A stretch of DNA of 64,000 bases, from positions 434,001 to 498,000 of the forward strand of contig WFMF01000024.1 in assembly GCA_011033025.1 (NCBI GenBank). The letters are read 5' to 3'. This document shows, in pieces, positions 34,750 through 46,822 of the stretch; within the stretch, counting starts at the first letter, position 1, and the number at the start of each line of letters is the position of its first letter. The notes under the pieces were generated by a model. It was not told the origin of the DNA, made no database searches, and was given only the letters and a program-made list of their open reading frames with translations. The translations under genes were made by a program, and so were the position numbers. This stretch comes from Beroe forskalii. Taxonomy: Eukaryota > Ctenophora > Nuda > Beroida > Beroidae.

Positions 34750-36645
34750 CCGCGCCGCGCACTCTCACGTCCATCATTGCAATATGCAGCGAAAATTGTC
34801 AAAATTGTAAAATTTTCAAAATATTTAAATTTTTCACAATATGTAGAAACTAGAAAAAGTTCATATGTTCCCTATGGTTCAAATAGTTACTATGCCATTA
34901 TATTTTTAGCGATTTTGTTTTAATTTTAAAGCCTGTCATTTTTCTGCAAATATTAATATTGCAAATTGGTGTATATACACAAAGAATTTTCAAGTTTATT
35001 TGTTGGTCTGCCAAAGATTATTCAAGTTTGGTCAGTTAGATTATTCTGCTGTCTGCATGTGTTTGGTTATTTCTTAATTGTTGTGCTGTGCTCTAACTTA
35101 CCAACATACCTTGACTTAGGATAGTCCTTGGGATACACTCATTTTATTGATGATGGTAAAGACTCCTTGATCCTGGGAAAGACTCCTTGATCCTGGGAAA
35201 GACTCCTTGATTCTGGGAAAGACTCCTTGATCCTGGGATAGACTCCTTGATCCTGGGAAAGACTCCTTCATCTGAAAGACTCCTTTACCTGAAAGACTCT
35301 TTCACCCTAGGACTGATTCCTTGTTCCTGAATTGTATTCTTCATCCTAGGAGAGTCTCCTTGATCCTGGCCTTGGATAGTCTCCTTGATATTGGGATACA
35401 CTCATTTATGAGATGCACTTCTTGATACTGGAAAAGAATCCTTGAACCTGGTAAAGGCTCTATCTTGGGACAGACTCATCATCCAGGCTCACTCCTTCAT
35501 CACAGGGTACATTTTATTCAAATTCAAATTCAAATTCAACATTCCTTGATCCTAGGACAAGATCTTAGGGAAAGATCCTTGCTCCTGCAAAACATGTCCT
35601 TGATTCTGGAGGGTCTCCTTGCTTCCTTGATAGCTTGATCCTGAGAGAGTCCCCTTGTTATTGGGAGAGTCTCCCTGATCTTGGGATAGTCTCCCTGATC
35701 CTGAGAGAGTCTCCTTGATCCTGAGAGTCTCTTTGATCCTGAGAGAGTCTCTTTCACCTTGGGAGAGTCTCCCTGATCCTTGGGAAGACTCTGATCCTGA
35801 GAGTCTCCCTAATCTTAGGGAAGACTCAATGATTCTGAGAGAGTCTCCTTGATCCTGAGAGAGTCTCCTTGATCCTGAGAGAGTCTCCTTGATCCTGAGA
35901 GAGTCTCCTTGATCCTGAGAGAGTCTCCTTGATCCTGAGAGAGTCTCCTTGATCCTGAGAGTCTCTTTGATCCTGAGAGAGTCTCCTTCACCTTGGGGGA
36001 GTCTCCTGATCCTTGGGAAGACTCTGATCCTGAGTCTCCCTAATCTTAGGGAAGACTCAATGATTCTGAAAGAGTCTCCTTGATCCTGAGAGAGGGTCCT
36101 TGATCCTGAGAGTCTCCTTGTTCCTGAGAGTCTCTTTGATCCTGAGAGAGTCTTTTTGATCCTGAGAGAGTCTTTTTGATCCTGAGAGAGTCTCCTTCAC
36201 CTTGGGAGAGTCTCCCTGATCCTTGGGAAGACTCTGATCCTGAGAGAGTCTCCCTGATCTTAGGGAAGACTCAATGATCCTGAGAGAGTCTCCTTGATCC
36301 TGAGAGAGTCTCCTTGATCCTGAGAGTCTCTTTGATCCTGAGAGAGTCTCCCTGATCCTTGGGAAGACTCTATGATCCTGAGAGAGTCTCCTTGATCTTA
36401 GGGAAGACTCAATGATCCGAGAGAGTCTCCCTGATCTCCTAGAGAAGACTCAATGATCCTGGCCTGAGAGAGTCTCCCTGATCCTACTCCTAGAGAAGAC
36501 TCAAAGATCCTGAGAGAGTCCCCTTGACCTTGGGAGAGCCTCCCTGATCTTGGGATAGTCTCCCTGATCCTGAGAGAGTCTCCTTGATCCTGAGAGTCTC
36601 TTTGATCCAGAAAGAGTCTCCTTGATCCTGAGAGAGACTTCTTGA
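34750..36645 (-). repeat. Right arm of the large inverted repeat
   Basis: Reverse complement of 27956-31253 without its two insertions. It ends with 1.09 kb of the 20-bp array (35556-36645, CTTGATCCTGAGAGAGTCTC). It has its own about 30-bp insertion of TTCAAA units at about 35511-35540, where the left arm reads straight through. Confidence 0.85.
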
Positions 36646-36651
36646 CTTTCC

Positions 36652-37892
36652 AATCACTTTCCAATCACTTTCCAATCACTTTTGTGGCATCTTTGTCACA
36701 ATTTGGCAATATATTTTCAAGAGGGTCTTCCCAAATGAGCTTTCAATCAAGAAAAGCATTTTTCGCGAGCAATTATAAACTCTTCACTGGCCGCCGCATT
36801 TCTCGGCCATGCGACAGTACTGTTTCGGATTCCTCGATTGACCTTAAAACGTTTATCTCAGGTAGGAAGATGGGGATAAATTGGTTCCTTGAACTTCTCA
36901 AATTAACCCATGACTACTGAGATCTTCTTCAGGGAACCCTACTCGTGCCTCAGGACTGTGATGATGAACCAGGTGCAGTACTCATGCAGTTATCAGTGCG
37001 AAACTAAAGCAACTCTTCAGTCTTCGAAAGGGTATCATTATCAAACATGAAATAGGCATAGATCCATCTTCATATTTAATCAGCTTTTCGGGATATGAAT
37101 TTAATGAGCATATTTAACTTCAGTAGGCTGAATGCTCCTTTCAATTTTCAATGGAATGATAAGAGTATTATTCGGAATAAAAGAACCATATTTTGCTGTA
37201 ATTTAAAGTTGGCTTTCATGTGTTTTAAGTTTTGTTCTGTTTATGGTTTCCAAATGGGAATTATCGTTTGTGCTTTGAAATATGTACATATACTCTCTTT
37301 TCTCGTGGTTATCTTAGCTGCGTTATAGCGAACATTTGAGCATGTATTATGAGAATTCCCGTGTCTGTAACTTTTTACCACCGAATCCCACACTTATCGG
37401 ACTTTCACCTACTTCCATTTTGGGCTCTTGTCAACAACATCCGGTCGGTCTTATGCCGCGGAAAAGCGCGGAACTTAATCAAATCAGCCGTCAAAGATTT
37501 GCGGTTTATCGAAAACCGACGCGATTTGACACGTAAAACACGCCGAAAATCGCGTCGTTTTATTTACGACCACCAATCTTTGTCGGCCGATTTGACCATT
37601 TTCCGCGCTTGTCCGCGGCATGGGACCGATTGGATGTTGTTGGCAAGAGTCTGAAAAGTAAGGGAGTGAAAGTCCGATAAGGGTGGGAAACGGTGGTAAA
37701 AAGTTACAAGCACGGCAAATTGCCCAAGTTTGGGGATATAGAAACCGTATGAAATGTTGGTATTTTGGAAAATGAAACATACTCTGACAACCAGCTGTCT
37801 TTCCTGAATCAGAATAACCACACTTCAAGTAGTAAACAGAATAATATCACAGTGTAATTTGTCCTTGAAGAGGGGGTACTTTTCAAATTTCG
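36652..37892 (+). repeat. 1.2-kb direct duplication, copy 1
   Basis: Begins with three copies of TTTCCAATCAC and matches 41105-42291 throughout, apart from a 115-bp stretch only in copy 1 (about 36840-36955) and about 65 bp only in copy 2 (about 41398-41465). Open frames in it are short and not supported. Confidence 0.85.
37360..37715. mobile_element. 356-bp near-perfect hairpin, copy 1
   Basis: The whole segment is an imperfect palindrome centred near 37540: the ends CGTGTCTGTAACTTTTTACC and the complement of AAAAAGTTACAAGCACGG pair, and pairing continues inward (ATCGGACTTTCAC, CCGCGGAAAAGCGCGGAA, GTCAAAGATTTGCGG, CGACGCGATTT) to a loop of about 18 bases. It may be a foldback MITE or a long hairpin RNA source. 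Confidence 0.75.
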
Positions 37893-37945
37893 CGAGTCGT
37901 AAAATCTGCCTAGTGCCGCGCCCCGCGAAACTGACCTATAGTGCC

Positions 37946-38350
37946 CCCCAGCAGTCACCCCCTGGTACCAGGGTATAGCACCGTCAAGTGCAGTGACAAC
38001 CTGCCTGAATGAAACTGAAACTTGCTCTTTGGGCTTTGTTTGTACTCCAAGCACCAAGAAATTAAGCAAAACACTTAATGAAGAGAAGTAGAGGACTGGT
38101 GGATGGATCCGGGTTATTTGTGTCCTTTTACATTGCACATTAATGAAATTAATGAGAGTGGCATTCATCCTGATCCAATTTTTGTTTTATTCAACATAAT
38201 CCCTTAATAGTTTATGCAACGTGGAGAGCAGTAGGATCTAAGTGAGTCACACCAAGATGAGTGGTGTGCAGGCATCATCAGTCCAATACCTACCTAAGCT
38301 TTCAGGGCATTTAAATTGTGAGAGCTTTTTATGAGGTAGGCCCTCCAGCA
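37946..38350 (-). repeat. Dispersed repeat family with CCCTGGTACCAGGG, copy a
   Basis: Contains CCCCCTGGTACCAGGGTATA and GGTGTGCAGGCATCATCAGT with TGAGAGCTTTTTATGAGG. Other copies: 38955-39320 (same strand), 53975-54225 and 54230-54640 (opposite strand). The order of the two halves is swapped in this copy. Probably a retroposed non-coding sequence. Confidence 0.6.
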
Positions 38351-38954
38351 GCACGTATGCATTCATTCTTGGTTGTTTCCTTTTGAGTTTGTGCGACGTC
38401 TTGTGCCCACAACAAATGTTGCACATTATCAAGCTTCCCATTAATAGAAATGATTATATTATACGAAATCACATTATTTTCTGTCCTTACAAGTTTCTGC
38501 AGTTTGAGTTTATGTTGCTCAGATATCAGAGCTCACTTTAAAATAAAATCTTGATTAAGGATTGCTCATGGTGACTATTGATATTTATTAACCAAATGCA
38601 ATGTTCTTCCTGGGCACCAAAATTTGTGATTTCATGATCAACTGTGCCAACTTGAAGATGAAGAGAAGGATTATTAACCAAGATTGAAGATTCATGAGGT
38701 AAATTTATCATAAATTCATGAGGTACTGGGACAAATTTTCATCTCTTACTTTCCTCAGCACAATTGCTATGGTCAATCATCATTGATCGAACTCAAACTG
38801 CTACATTGTCAATTGTCAAACTACATTGTCTCCTGTTATATCAACAATTAAAGAATAAATCCTTTAAAACACATCGATCTGCAAGACTTTTCTCCAACTT
38901 TGGACTTGAACTTTGACACGATTTCTTGAGAAATACTATGTAAGAACAGCCAAA
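38351..38954. other. AT-rich spacer
   Basis: No supported feature. Confidence 0.35.
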
Positions 38955-39320
38955 TCCAAATGAGTCACACCTAGATGATTGGTGTGCAGGCATCTTCAGT
39001 CCAATACCTACCTCAGCTTTCGGGGTGTTTAAATTGTGAGAGCTTTTTATGAGGTAGGCCCCCCAGCAGTCACCCCCTGGTACCAGGGTAAAGCACCGTC
39101 AAGTGCAGTGACCACCTGCCTGATTGAAACTGATTAGAGGTCTTTAACACAAACATCAAGAAATTAAGTGGCACACTTGGTGAAGAGAAGTATAGGCCCA
39201 GTTGATGGATCCTGGGGCTTTGTAATCCTTTATCTTGCTGCATTGAAAATGAGAAGTGGCATGCATCAACTAACATGATGAGATACATCATGCTCCCATG
39301 CTCCATCTTGAGAGATGATT
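38955..39320 (-). repeat. CCCTGGTACCAGGG repeat family, copy b
   Basis: The most complete copy, with the two conserved halves adjacent. It ends with TATTTGACCCTG-type sequence (reverse) that is also found beside copies c and d. Confidence 0.6.
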
Positions 39321-39760
39321 ATCCTGAAAACAGGGTCAAATATATATCAACAATTAAATAATAAATCCTTTAAAATTGTCTCCTGCTTAAACAAAAGTGT
39401 TAATTTGATTGCAACCCATTCAAAATTTGATGGAGAATTCCAAGCAAATCGATAGACATTCATGCACCTCTTACTCTCTTATATCATTGAAAAGTTCGAT
39501 GAAATTGAAGAATGATGAAGTATTTGAAAAAGAATCAATTTACCAGTTTCAACATTAGGATGAACAGAGCATTGAACCAGAATAACTATAAGCTAGCGAA
39601 TGCAGTGCAAACTGCACAGGATGCCATTACACCAAGCTTTATTGGCGTGAGAGATATTATAAAGTAGAAGTTGATCAAAAAAAAGTGACATACCATGACT
39701 GCAGGCATACGACCAAATTCGGTCAAGCACAGCACATTACCTATTTCAGATTTAGTAGTA
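39321..39760. other. AT-rich spacer
   Basis: No supported feature. Confidence 0.35.
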
Positions 39761-39900
39761 CACATAAAGGTTATTAGTCTTAGTAAAATGGCCACAGTTG
39801 GTTTAATCAACCAGGCCGGTGGCAGCCATGCTGAGCATGGAGACTATCCCTAGTACACTAGGCAAAGGGTGTGAACTCCTGGGTCACATAAAGGTTATTA
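39761..39900. mobile_element. 108-bp retroposed insert with 16-bp target duplication
   Basis: CACATAAAGGTTATTA occurs at 39761-39776 and 39885-39900, exactly flanking a 108-bp insert (39777-39884). A perfect 16-bp duplication is typical of target-primed reverse transcription. The insert contains GTGAACTCCTGGGT and a GCCATGCTGAGCATGG palindrome; its source RNA was not recognised. Confidence 0.7.
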
Positions 39901-40429
39901 TATCTTTATATAAAGGTAAATATACACAGAACACCCACAAAACACGATCTGCTAACCTTTTCTCAATGCCTTTGTAAAACAAAAACGCAATTGGGAACAG
40001 GAAAAAAAAATGGATCTATGTGCTTGGGCCTGGCTCACCGGGGATGCTACCCCCAGACCCCTGCTTGCCTGTTTATATCAGGAGTTATCCAATATCCATG
40101 CTAGTAGCCTCAAAATCAGCAGTAGGCACTAAAATCCTTTAAAAAAACATTTATTAACTTCTGGCTTGCTGGGGGCTGCCACCCCTGACCCCTGCTTATA
40201 ACAATTGGGCTTACGGTTGGGTATATCCATGCTAGTTATCCATGCTAGAAGCCTCTAAATCAACAGTACTGAAACCCCGAAAAAAATTTTCTACCTCAGA
40301 AAACAACTTCCTATCCCAAATTGGCGCTCGTGCGTAATCCCAGATGCAATGGTTACCCTCTTAGTTAGACGTATGGTTCGCACGAACGTTCCCTTCGCGC
40401 AATTTGTGCTCTAAGGTGGGGTTATGTCC
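39901..40429. other. Spacer, no supported gene
   Basis: Two related stretches, ACCCCTGCTTGCC / ACCCCTGCTTATAA and ATCCATGCTAGTAGCCTC (40040-40120 and 40170-40260), form a diverged tandem duplication. Confidence 0.4.
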
Positions 40430-40870
40430 GGGTGGTGTTTGTATCGTCTTTTCTCCTCAGAATCCTGTGTTTTGTATCGTCAAATTCCCCTCTCATCAGA
40501 ATGTACTGTGTTTGTATCGTCTAATTCCCTCTCATCAGAATGTACTGTGTTTGTATCGTCAAATTCCTCTCATCAGAATGCACTGTGTTTGTATCGTCTA
40601 ATTCCCCTCACATCAGAATGTACTGTGTTTGTATCGTCAAATTCCCCTCTCATCAGAATGCACTGTGTTTGTATCGTCTTATTCCCTCACATCAGAATGC
40701 ACTGTGTTTGTATCGTCTAATTCCCTCTCTCATCAGAATGCACTGTGTTTGATCGTCTAATTCCCTCTCATCAGAATGCACTGTGTTTGTATCGTCTAAT
40801 TCCCTCTTATCAGAATGCACTGTGTTTGTATTGTCTAATTCCCAATCTTATCAGAATGCACTGTTAGTAA
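40430..40870 (+). repeat. 39-bp minisatellite (TTTGTATCGTCTAATTCCCT...)n
   Basis: About 11 units of CTCATCAGAATGCACTGTGT followed by TTGTATCGTCTAATTCCCT. The three overlapping cysteine-rich frames here are produced by the repeat and are not genes. Confidence 0.9.
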
Positions 40871-41104
40871 CGGCAGCGATTCATCAAAGAACGGCTGTTG
40901 GCTAAAACCTCTTCCACTCCTATAAATGGAATTGCTAATGATCATGTGAGTGTCTTTTGAGGTTATTGTAATCACTCCTTACAACCTACACTTCTCCCTT
41001 CACCCTTAGCTAGTATTGTTCCATCGCATTCGCTTTGAATTTCAAGTTTTAAAGGCGCTGAACAAATAGCGCACAACTAAAACCCATCAATTGCTATCCA
41101 AATT

Positions 41105-42291
41105 ATATTCCAATCACTTTCCAATCACTTTCCAATCACTTTTGTGGCACATTTGTCACAATTTGGCAATATATTTTCAAAAGGGTCTTCCCAAATGAGC
41201 TTTCAATCAAGAAAAGCATTTTTCGCGAGCAATTATAGCTCTTCGCGCGCCGCATTTCTCGGCGCGTATTGTACTGTTTCAGATTCCTCGATTACTGTGA
41301 TGATGAACCAGGTGCAGTACTCATGCAGTGATCAGTGCGAAACTAAAGCAACTCTTCAGTCTTCGAAAGGGTATCACTATCAAACATGAAATAGGTATAG
41401 ATTAAATAGTCACAGTGAATAATTGTTTTGAGTTTGAAGCTAATGAATGTGATTCTGTCCATCTTCATATTTAATCAGCTTTTCGGGATATGAACCTAAT
41501 GAGCATATTTAAGTACTTCAGTAGGCTGAATGCTCCTTTTAATTTTCAATGGAATGATAAGAGTATTATTCGGAATAAAAGAACCACATTTTGCTGTAAT
41601 TTAAAGTTGGCTTTCATGTGTTTTAAGTTTTGTTCTGTTTATGGTTTCCAAATGGGAATTATCGTTTGTGCTTTGAAATATGTACATATACTCTCTTTTC
41701 TCGTGGTTATCTTAGCTGCGTTATAGCGAACATTTGAGCATGTATTATGAGATTTCCCGTGTCTGTAACTTTTTACCACCGAATCCCACCCTTATCGGAC
41801 TTTCACCTACTTCCATTTTGGGCTCTTGTCAACAACATCCATTCGGTCTTATACCGCGGAAAAGCGCGGAACTTAATCAAATCAGCCGTCAAAGATTTGC
41901 GGTTTATCGAAAACCGACGCGATTTGACGCGTAAAACACGTCGAAAATCGCGTCGTTTTATTTACGACCACCAATCTTTGTCGGCCGATTTGACCATTTT
42001 CCGCGCTTGTCCGCGGCATGGGACCGATTGGATGTTGTTGGCAAGAGTCTGAAAAGTAAGGGAGTGAAGGTCCGATAAGGGTGGGAAACGGTGGTAAAAA
42101 GTTACAAGCACGGCAAATTGCCCAAGTTTGGGGATATAGAAACCGTATGAAATGTTGGTATTTTTGAAAATGAAACATACTCTGACAACCAGCTGTCTTT
42201 CCTGAATCAGAATAACCGCACTTCAAGTAGTAAACAGAATAATATCACAGTGTAATTTGTCCTTGAAGAGGGTGTACTTTTCAAATTACGC
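41105..42291 (+). repeat. 1.2-kb direct duplication, copy 2
   Basis: Partner of 36652-37892, high identity. Together with the intervening 3.2 kb it may reflect a segmental duplication or two insertions of one element. Confidence 0.85.
41758..42113. mobile_element. 356-bp near-perfect hairpin, copy 2
   Basis: Same foldback as 37360-37715 with a few differences, including changes that keep pairing at most positions. Confidence 0.75.
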
Positions 42292-42795
42292 GCATCGTAC
42301 ATCGTAAAATCGGCCTAGTGCCGCCCCGGCGCGCTTCCTCAGAACAGGTGTACACACACCTATGCGGGCTTAGGGAACTTGTGGTCCGCGCCGCACGGCG
42401 CAGCGTTGCGTCGAGCGTGCCTTAACGTTACCACTTTAAAAAAAACTGAGTTTGTGAGTTTAATTTCCACGCTACGTCGCTACGCACTCCGCAGGTGCCG
42501 CGCAAAAGCAACATTATAATTTTGGTTAGATGAAGATAAAACATGTAGCAGAGATTAAACGCCACGCTCGAGAAATAGGCGGTTTAACGTAATCAACTCA
42601 CGATGTCATGATATGTTAATGACGTCATCCTACCCGCCTATTTCTCGTGCGCGGATGCAAAATAAACGACTCACAGGAATTTACAGGAATTTTAAATATA
42701 ATTTATAACAAAAGCATTGTTATACAAATCTCACATACAATTCAGCAGTATGTTAAATACAGTGATTTGGTGAGTTGGTGATAATATGAACTAAT
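42292..42795. other. GC-rich module and foldback-like spacer
   Basis: 42318-42400 carries the ACACACCTATGCGGGCTTAG module. AGAAATAGGCGG (about 42570) and CCGCCTATTTCTCG (about 42637) are inverted, marking another small TIR-like insertion of about 80 bp with TGACGTCA-type sites. Confidence 0.4.
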
Positions 42796-42881
42796 TGCCA
42801 GGCGTTGCCTGGCCCCCTCGCGCGCGCGAAGCGCGCGCGCCCCGACTCGCAGAGTCGGGACGGGGCAGGCAACGTCTGGCA
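42796..42881 (+). mobile_element. 86-bp GC-rich foldback MITE, 10-bp target duplication (copy A)
   Basis: Flanked by perfect duplications of ATGAACTAAT (42786-42795, 42882-42891). Ends TGCCAG(G/A)CGTTGCCTG are inverted; inside are two more palindromes, CGCGCGCGAAGCGCGCGCG and CCCGACTCGCAGAGTCGGG. Ten-base duplications are in the range of Mutator-like transposition. No coding capacity. Confidence 0.85.
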
Positions 42882-43289
42882 ATGAACTAATGGTGCGTTG
42901 ATGATCAGATGAGAGAGGTCAAGTAAGTGTGGTAACCTCAGAGAAACTGAAACTGATGAAGCTGAGTTATGATACTAAAATGTGATTTGACCAGTGTGCT
43001 GACGGGAAGTGGGGAGAGGGAAGGAGGCAATTCACGGATTGGGGGAAGGGCAGGGGAGCGAAACTAAGAGGTAGAACAGGCAAAAGGTGATAGGGTGGAG
43101 CAGGGATCGGAAGGTCAAGGAGTGCACAGGGGTGGGGTAAGCAACATGGGAACAAATGTGTGGGAGTCAGTGTCCTGTCGACAGGAGACCCCTGCTCTGG
43201 CGACTGAAAGGGGGGAGGACAGGTCCAGATGAGACGCAAACTGATGGGGTGCTGATGGCGGAATAGGCTATGGAAGAACTGGGAGGAAG

Positions 43290-43478
43290 ATGATTGGTAA
43301 CGATGACATCCCCTGATCTGTGCATGCCCCACGCATGGGACACAAGCCAGGTACGCAACCAGGCGAGCATGGGAGGGGCACCCACTTCCCACACATATGT
43401 AGCAGGTGGCTGGATCACTACCAGCGCAAGTCGGTAACACCCCCTCTTTTCCACTCAGCCATCTGGGATCCAAACTGA
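43290..43478 (-). repeat. tRNA-like SINE candidate, copy 1
   Basis: On the minus strand the 5' part reads TTTGGATCCCAGATGGCTGA then GTGG: TGGCTGAGTGG is close to a Leu/Ser tRNA A box (TGGCCGAGTGG). A weaker B-box-like GGTAGTGATCCAGCC follows at about 45 bp. The same head and body are at 52883-53075. The apparent ORF across both is translated repeat. Confidence 0.5.
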
Positions 43479-44599
43479 GTGGGACACTTAGACATCATCG
43501 CTACCAGGAAGAAGAAATAGAATGGAAGAAAAGGGCTGCTGGAGCAAAGGGAAGAACTGGTTGCTGAATGAAGATGGATAAATCAGGTTCCATTGATAAG
43601 CTGATGACTTTTTTTGTATTTCAGGGCACAATTATACATACATTTGATGGCCCTTGTCACTACTCATGTTGCATGTCGACTTCGAGTAAACAATTCATGA
43701 TCCGTTTTAAGCATACAATAATTCTTAATAAATCTAAATGAATCTAAGTGAATCTTAATGAATCTAAATGAATCTAAATGAATCTAAATTCTAAATTAAT
43801 TGTTAAGAATCAGCATTTCATTTTTGATTATCTGAACGTATTTTTTGCAATTCTTTCTTTACATCCTTAAAATGTGTTTGGAGTTGTTACATATTTATGT
43901 TTTCATGAGCTGTTATTTTTATTTGTCTGAATTTAATAATCGTAAATTTGATCTTTACCCATAAGGCCAGTTTTATATTTTACCTTTGCTTTTACCTTTT
44001 GATCAAAATTGTTTTACACTCAGTTTCAATCATGTTTCTTGGTGCTCCAGGTTTCCCCAACATCAAATTACATTATTTGACATCCTTAAGCCTGTATTTG
44101 TTACTCCAGTTTATTACCAGTTTATTAAAATGTATTGACACACTTTTGTGAAATTGTGATACACTAATGGTGATGCACCTTTAATGCTTTCTCAAATTAT
44201 ATTCATAATATTATTTCATTCCCATCGGAGATTTTTCACAATAATCGCAACTATTTTAAACTAAAGCTTTGGTAATTGGCTTCTCATCTCGGCCTTTTTC
44301 TTATGTCTGGTAGAGCTGAGCTGTTTTAATTTTGCAAAATTGCACCAGGTACTCTCGATTTTGACTCATACACCCATAAAAGGTAGTTTATGTTCATCAG
44401 TTGTTAATATGATTATATCAGTTCCCTTAAATGCTGCAACATGCTTCCTGATAACCTCTTGAAAACCCTGACATAAAATAAGACTTTCATGTCAATTCAG
44501 TTTCAGACACAGTGTAATATTATGTTGAATAATGATTTGGACCTTCCTCACTCCTACTGCCACTTAATTGAGGATGGCCTGGGATTCTTCAGAGACAGA
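43479..44599. other. AT-rich spacer with a 10-bp microsatellite
   Basis: 43725-43800 is (AATCTAAATG)n. Nothing else recognised. Confidence 0.45.
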
Positions 44600-45500
44600 A
44601 TTCACGCAAACACCTCCTCACCTTCATCAACTCCCTCACTGACCTTCACTCTGTAACAAACTTCTCCCAACAGCACCATACCCTTTCTTGAAATCCTCAT
44701 CCACACTGACAAGTCTACCTCGGTCTACAGTAAACCCAACCACACCAACTCTGCACACGCTACGACTCCTGCGCCTCTACTCTACATCCTTTGAGGACTG
44801 TGTCATGAGATCCCTGTCTACAAACTCTGCTCTCCTCAACACTATGATGCAGAGCTCCAGACAGTATGATACACCCTCATCCAGAATGGATTCCCTCCCT
44901 CCCGCATCATCTTCATCATGTCAAGTCTCCAAGAAGCTCACCAACCCCTCAACCTACCAATCCCTTGCCACCTTCAATGGGCAGATCCTCCCTCTAGGCA
45001 TTCCTACCCTTCCAATCTTCCATCCTTCACTCTCCAAACTCATCAAGGAGATCTTCAAGGATCACCACATCAATGTCACTTTCTCCTCCAACACCTCCCT
45101 CCAACACCTCCCTCCAAAACCTCCTCACCAAGATGAAGACTTCTCCCTCCAACCTGACTCCCAACACCATCTAAGTTGCCTTGACCGCCACACCAAGTAC
45201 AACAAATAGATCTACTGCCACCTCGGCTCTCTTCGACAGAATGAATGAGCACAAACGATACTACTGACTGAAAAACATAGATGACGACACAACAGAGAGG
45301 TTCAAGTCTGCCCCTGCTCTCCACTCCACTACAGGGCACTCCATTGCATTTTGAACATCAAAATCCTCAAATCCCTGCCACACAGATCTCATCTCTTCTT
45401 GACAGAACAGGCTGCCATCACAATGAGGACACTGACCCTGAACAGAACAAAAAGCGCCTCCAAGTGCAGTCCCCTCTGGAACTATATCCTCTCTAGGATT
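44600..45500 (+). pseudogene. Penelope-like retroelement fragment (RT C-terminus to GIY-YIG region)
   Basis: In shifting plus-strand frames: PFLEILIHTDKSTSVYSKP is the FLDxxI...S(V)Y(R)KPTHT motif at the end of Penelope-like reverse transcriptases, followed by the recognisable linker with LPLGIPTLPIFHPSL, and then LFDRMNEHKRYY, which looks like the R..EH part of the GIY-YIG endonuclease. Several frameshifts and stops show it is dead. The upstream RT core is absent. Confidence 0.6.
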
Positions 45501-45522
45501 TCCCTTACTTTCAAACCCACAA

Positions 45523-45830
45523 TAATGGCATACGGACCAGAAATTATGTTCCTTGTTTTCAGTCTGATGTGAAGCTCTTGAATAGCTAGAAGTTCTCTGA
45601 AACCAAAGGATTTATTGGTTTTAGAAATGCAGAAAAGTTCCTCCTTGGGTATTATGTCCAAGCAATACATCACTTTCTTACACAATGTTTGAGAAATCAT
45701 ATTGTTTCATTTTTCTCAAGTAATTGAAGTAGAAGAAGAAGAAGTAATTGAATTTCATATATTGATGATTTAAAACTTGCTATCTTTATCAGGATGGCTC
45801 GTGGCGGTATTGGCATTAACGACACCAACT
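45523..45830 (+). repeat. Tandem duplication, unit 1 (about 300 bp)
   Basis: Starts AATGGCATACGGACCAGAAA and ends at GGATGGCTCGTGGCGGTATT; repeated at 46070-46365 with about 85% identity. Confidence 0.75.
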
Positions 45831-46069
45831 ACTGACACCACTTCTTATCTTGTTATGATTTTTGTATTATATTGAATATCTGATTTTCTTCTCACAGCTT
45901 ACCTGCCCGACACCTTGACACCACTCAATGACTTATATCTAAACACCTTTCCATACTTCACTCTCAGCTGACGACGATAATCCCAAGATTTTCTAAAGCT
46001 TTTGATTACAATTCTCTTGTATTGGTTAATATATCGTTTAAACTTCATTCTCTTGAATGACTTAACTAA

Positions 46070-46365
46070 TGGCATACGGACCAGAAATTATGTTTCTCGT
46101 TTTCTGTCTGATGAACTGTGAAGCTCTTGAATAGCTAAAATTTCACTGAAACCAAGAATTAAATAGCCTTAGAAAGGCAGATAAGTTTTCCTCGGCATTA
46201 TGTCCAAGCGATATACCTATCACTTTCTTACATGTTTGAGAAATCATATTGTTTCTTTTTCTAAAATAATTGAATTAAGAAGGTAAATTTGGTATATTGA
46301 AGATTTACCTAGAACTTGTTATCTTTAGATCAGGATGGCTCGTGGTGGTATTGGTATTAACGAGC
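46070..46365 (+). repeat. Tandem duplication, unit 2
   Basis: Second copy. It runs into an open segment, 46366-46486, that reads VLAMVASEGVGTMFIVILNN and ends at a donor-like GTCAG|GTAAAT; this may be an exon, but nothing supports a product. Confidence 0.6.
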
Positions 46366-46822
46366 TCAGCAAAGTAAAGTTCTGGCAATGGTTGCAAGTG
46401 AAGGGGTCGGCACCATGTTCATTGTGATACTGAACAATCTCCTCATCAGTAGACACGATGGGAACTCAGTTCTTCTCAACGTCAGGTAAATTATGTTAGT
46501 CTTTATGTTAGTTTAGAAAATTCCATTATTCAATAAAGATAAGTCTTGCCAATGCCATAGATAGCACAGAATTGACACGGACAACTCAGATCCGCGAACG
46601 CGCATAGAATTACAATTGCGCGCGGAATCAGAGCGCGCACAAAGTACTAGCAGGCGGATCACGTGACAGGTCACGTGATGTGACGTCACGAAACAGAAAA
46701 AAACGCCCAGAGGCAAAGGAAGACATTGTCCAATTTCAAAAAACTTGATATCCTCGTGATCAGCTCACTGAGATCTACAATCGAGTCAAAGTGCCTAAAA
46801 AACTCTGAAAAAAGGGCGCACC

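Noticed and set aside
37336-37828. Overlapping 85-114 codon frames on both strands, duplicated at 41.7-42.2 kb
   Set aside because: Both strands encode similar peptides because the DNA is a long palindrome.
40404-40752. Cysteine-rich frames of 65-98 codons
   Set aside because: Repeat translation of the 39-bp minisatellite; three frames are equally open.
43167-43473. 168-codon minus-strand frame with regular cysteines
   Set aside because: Matches the dispersed SINE-like repeat also at 52.9 kb; cysteines arise from its translated head.
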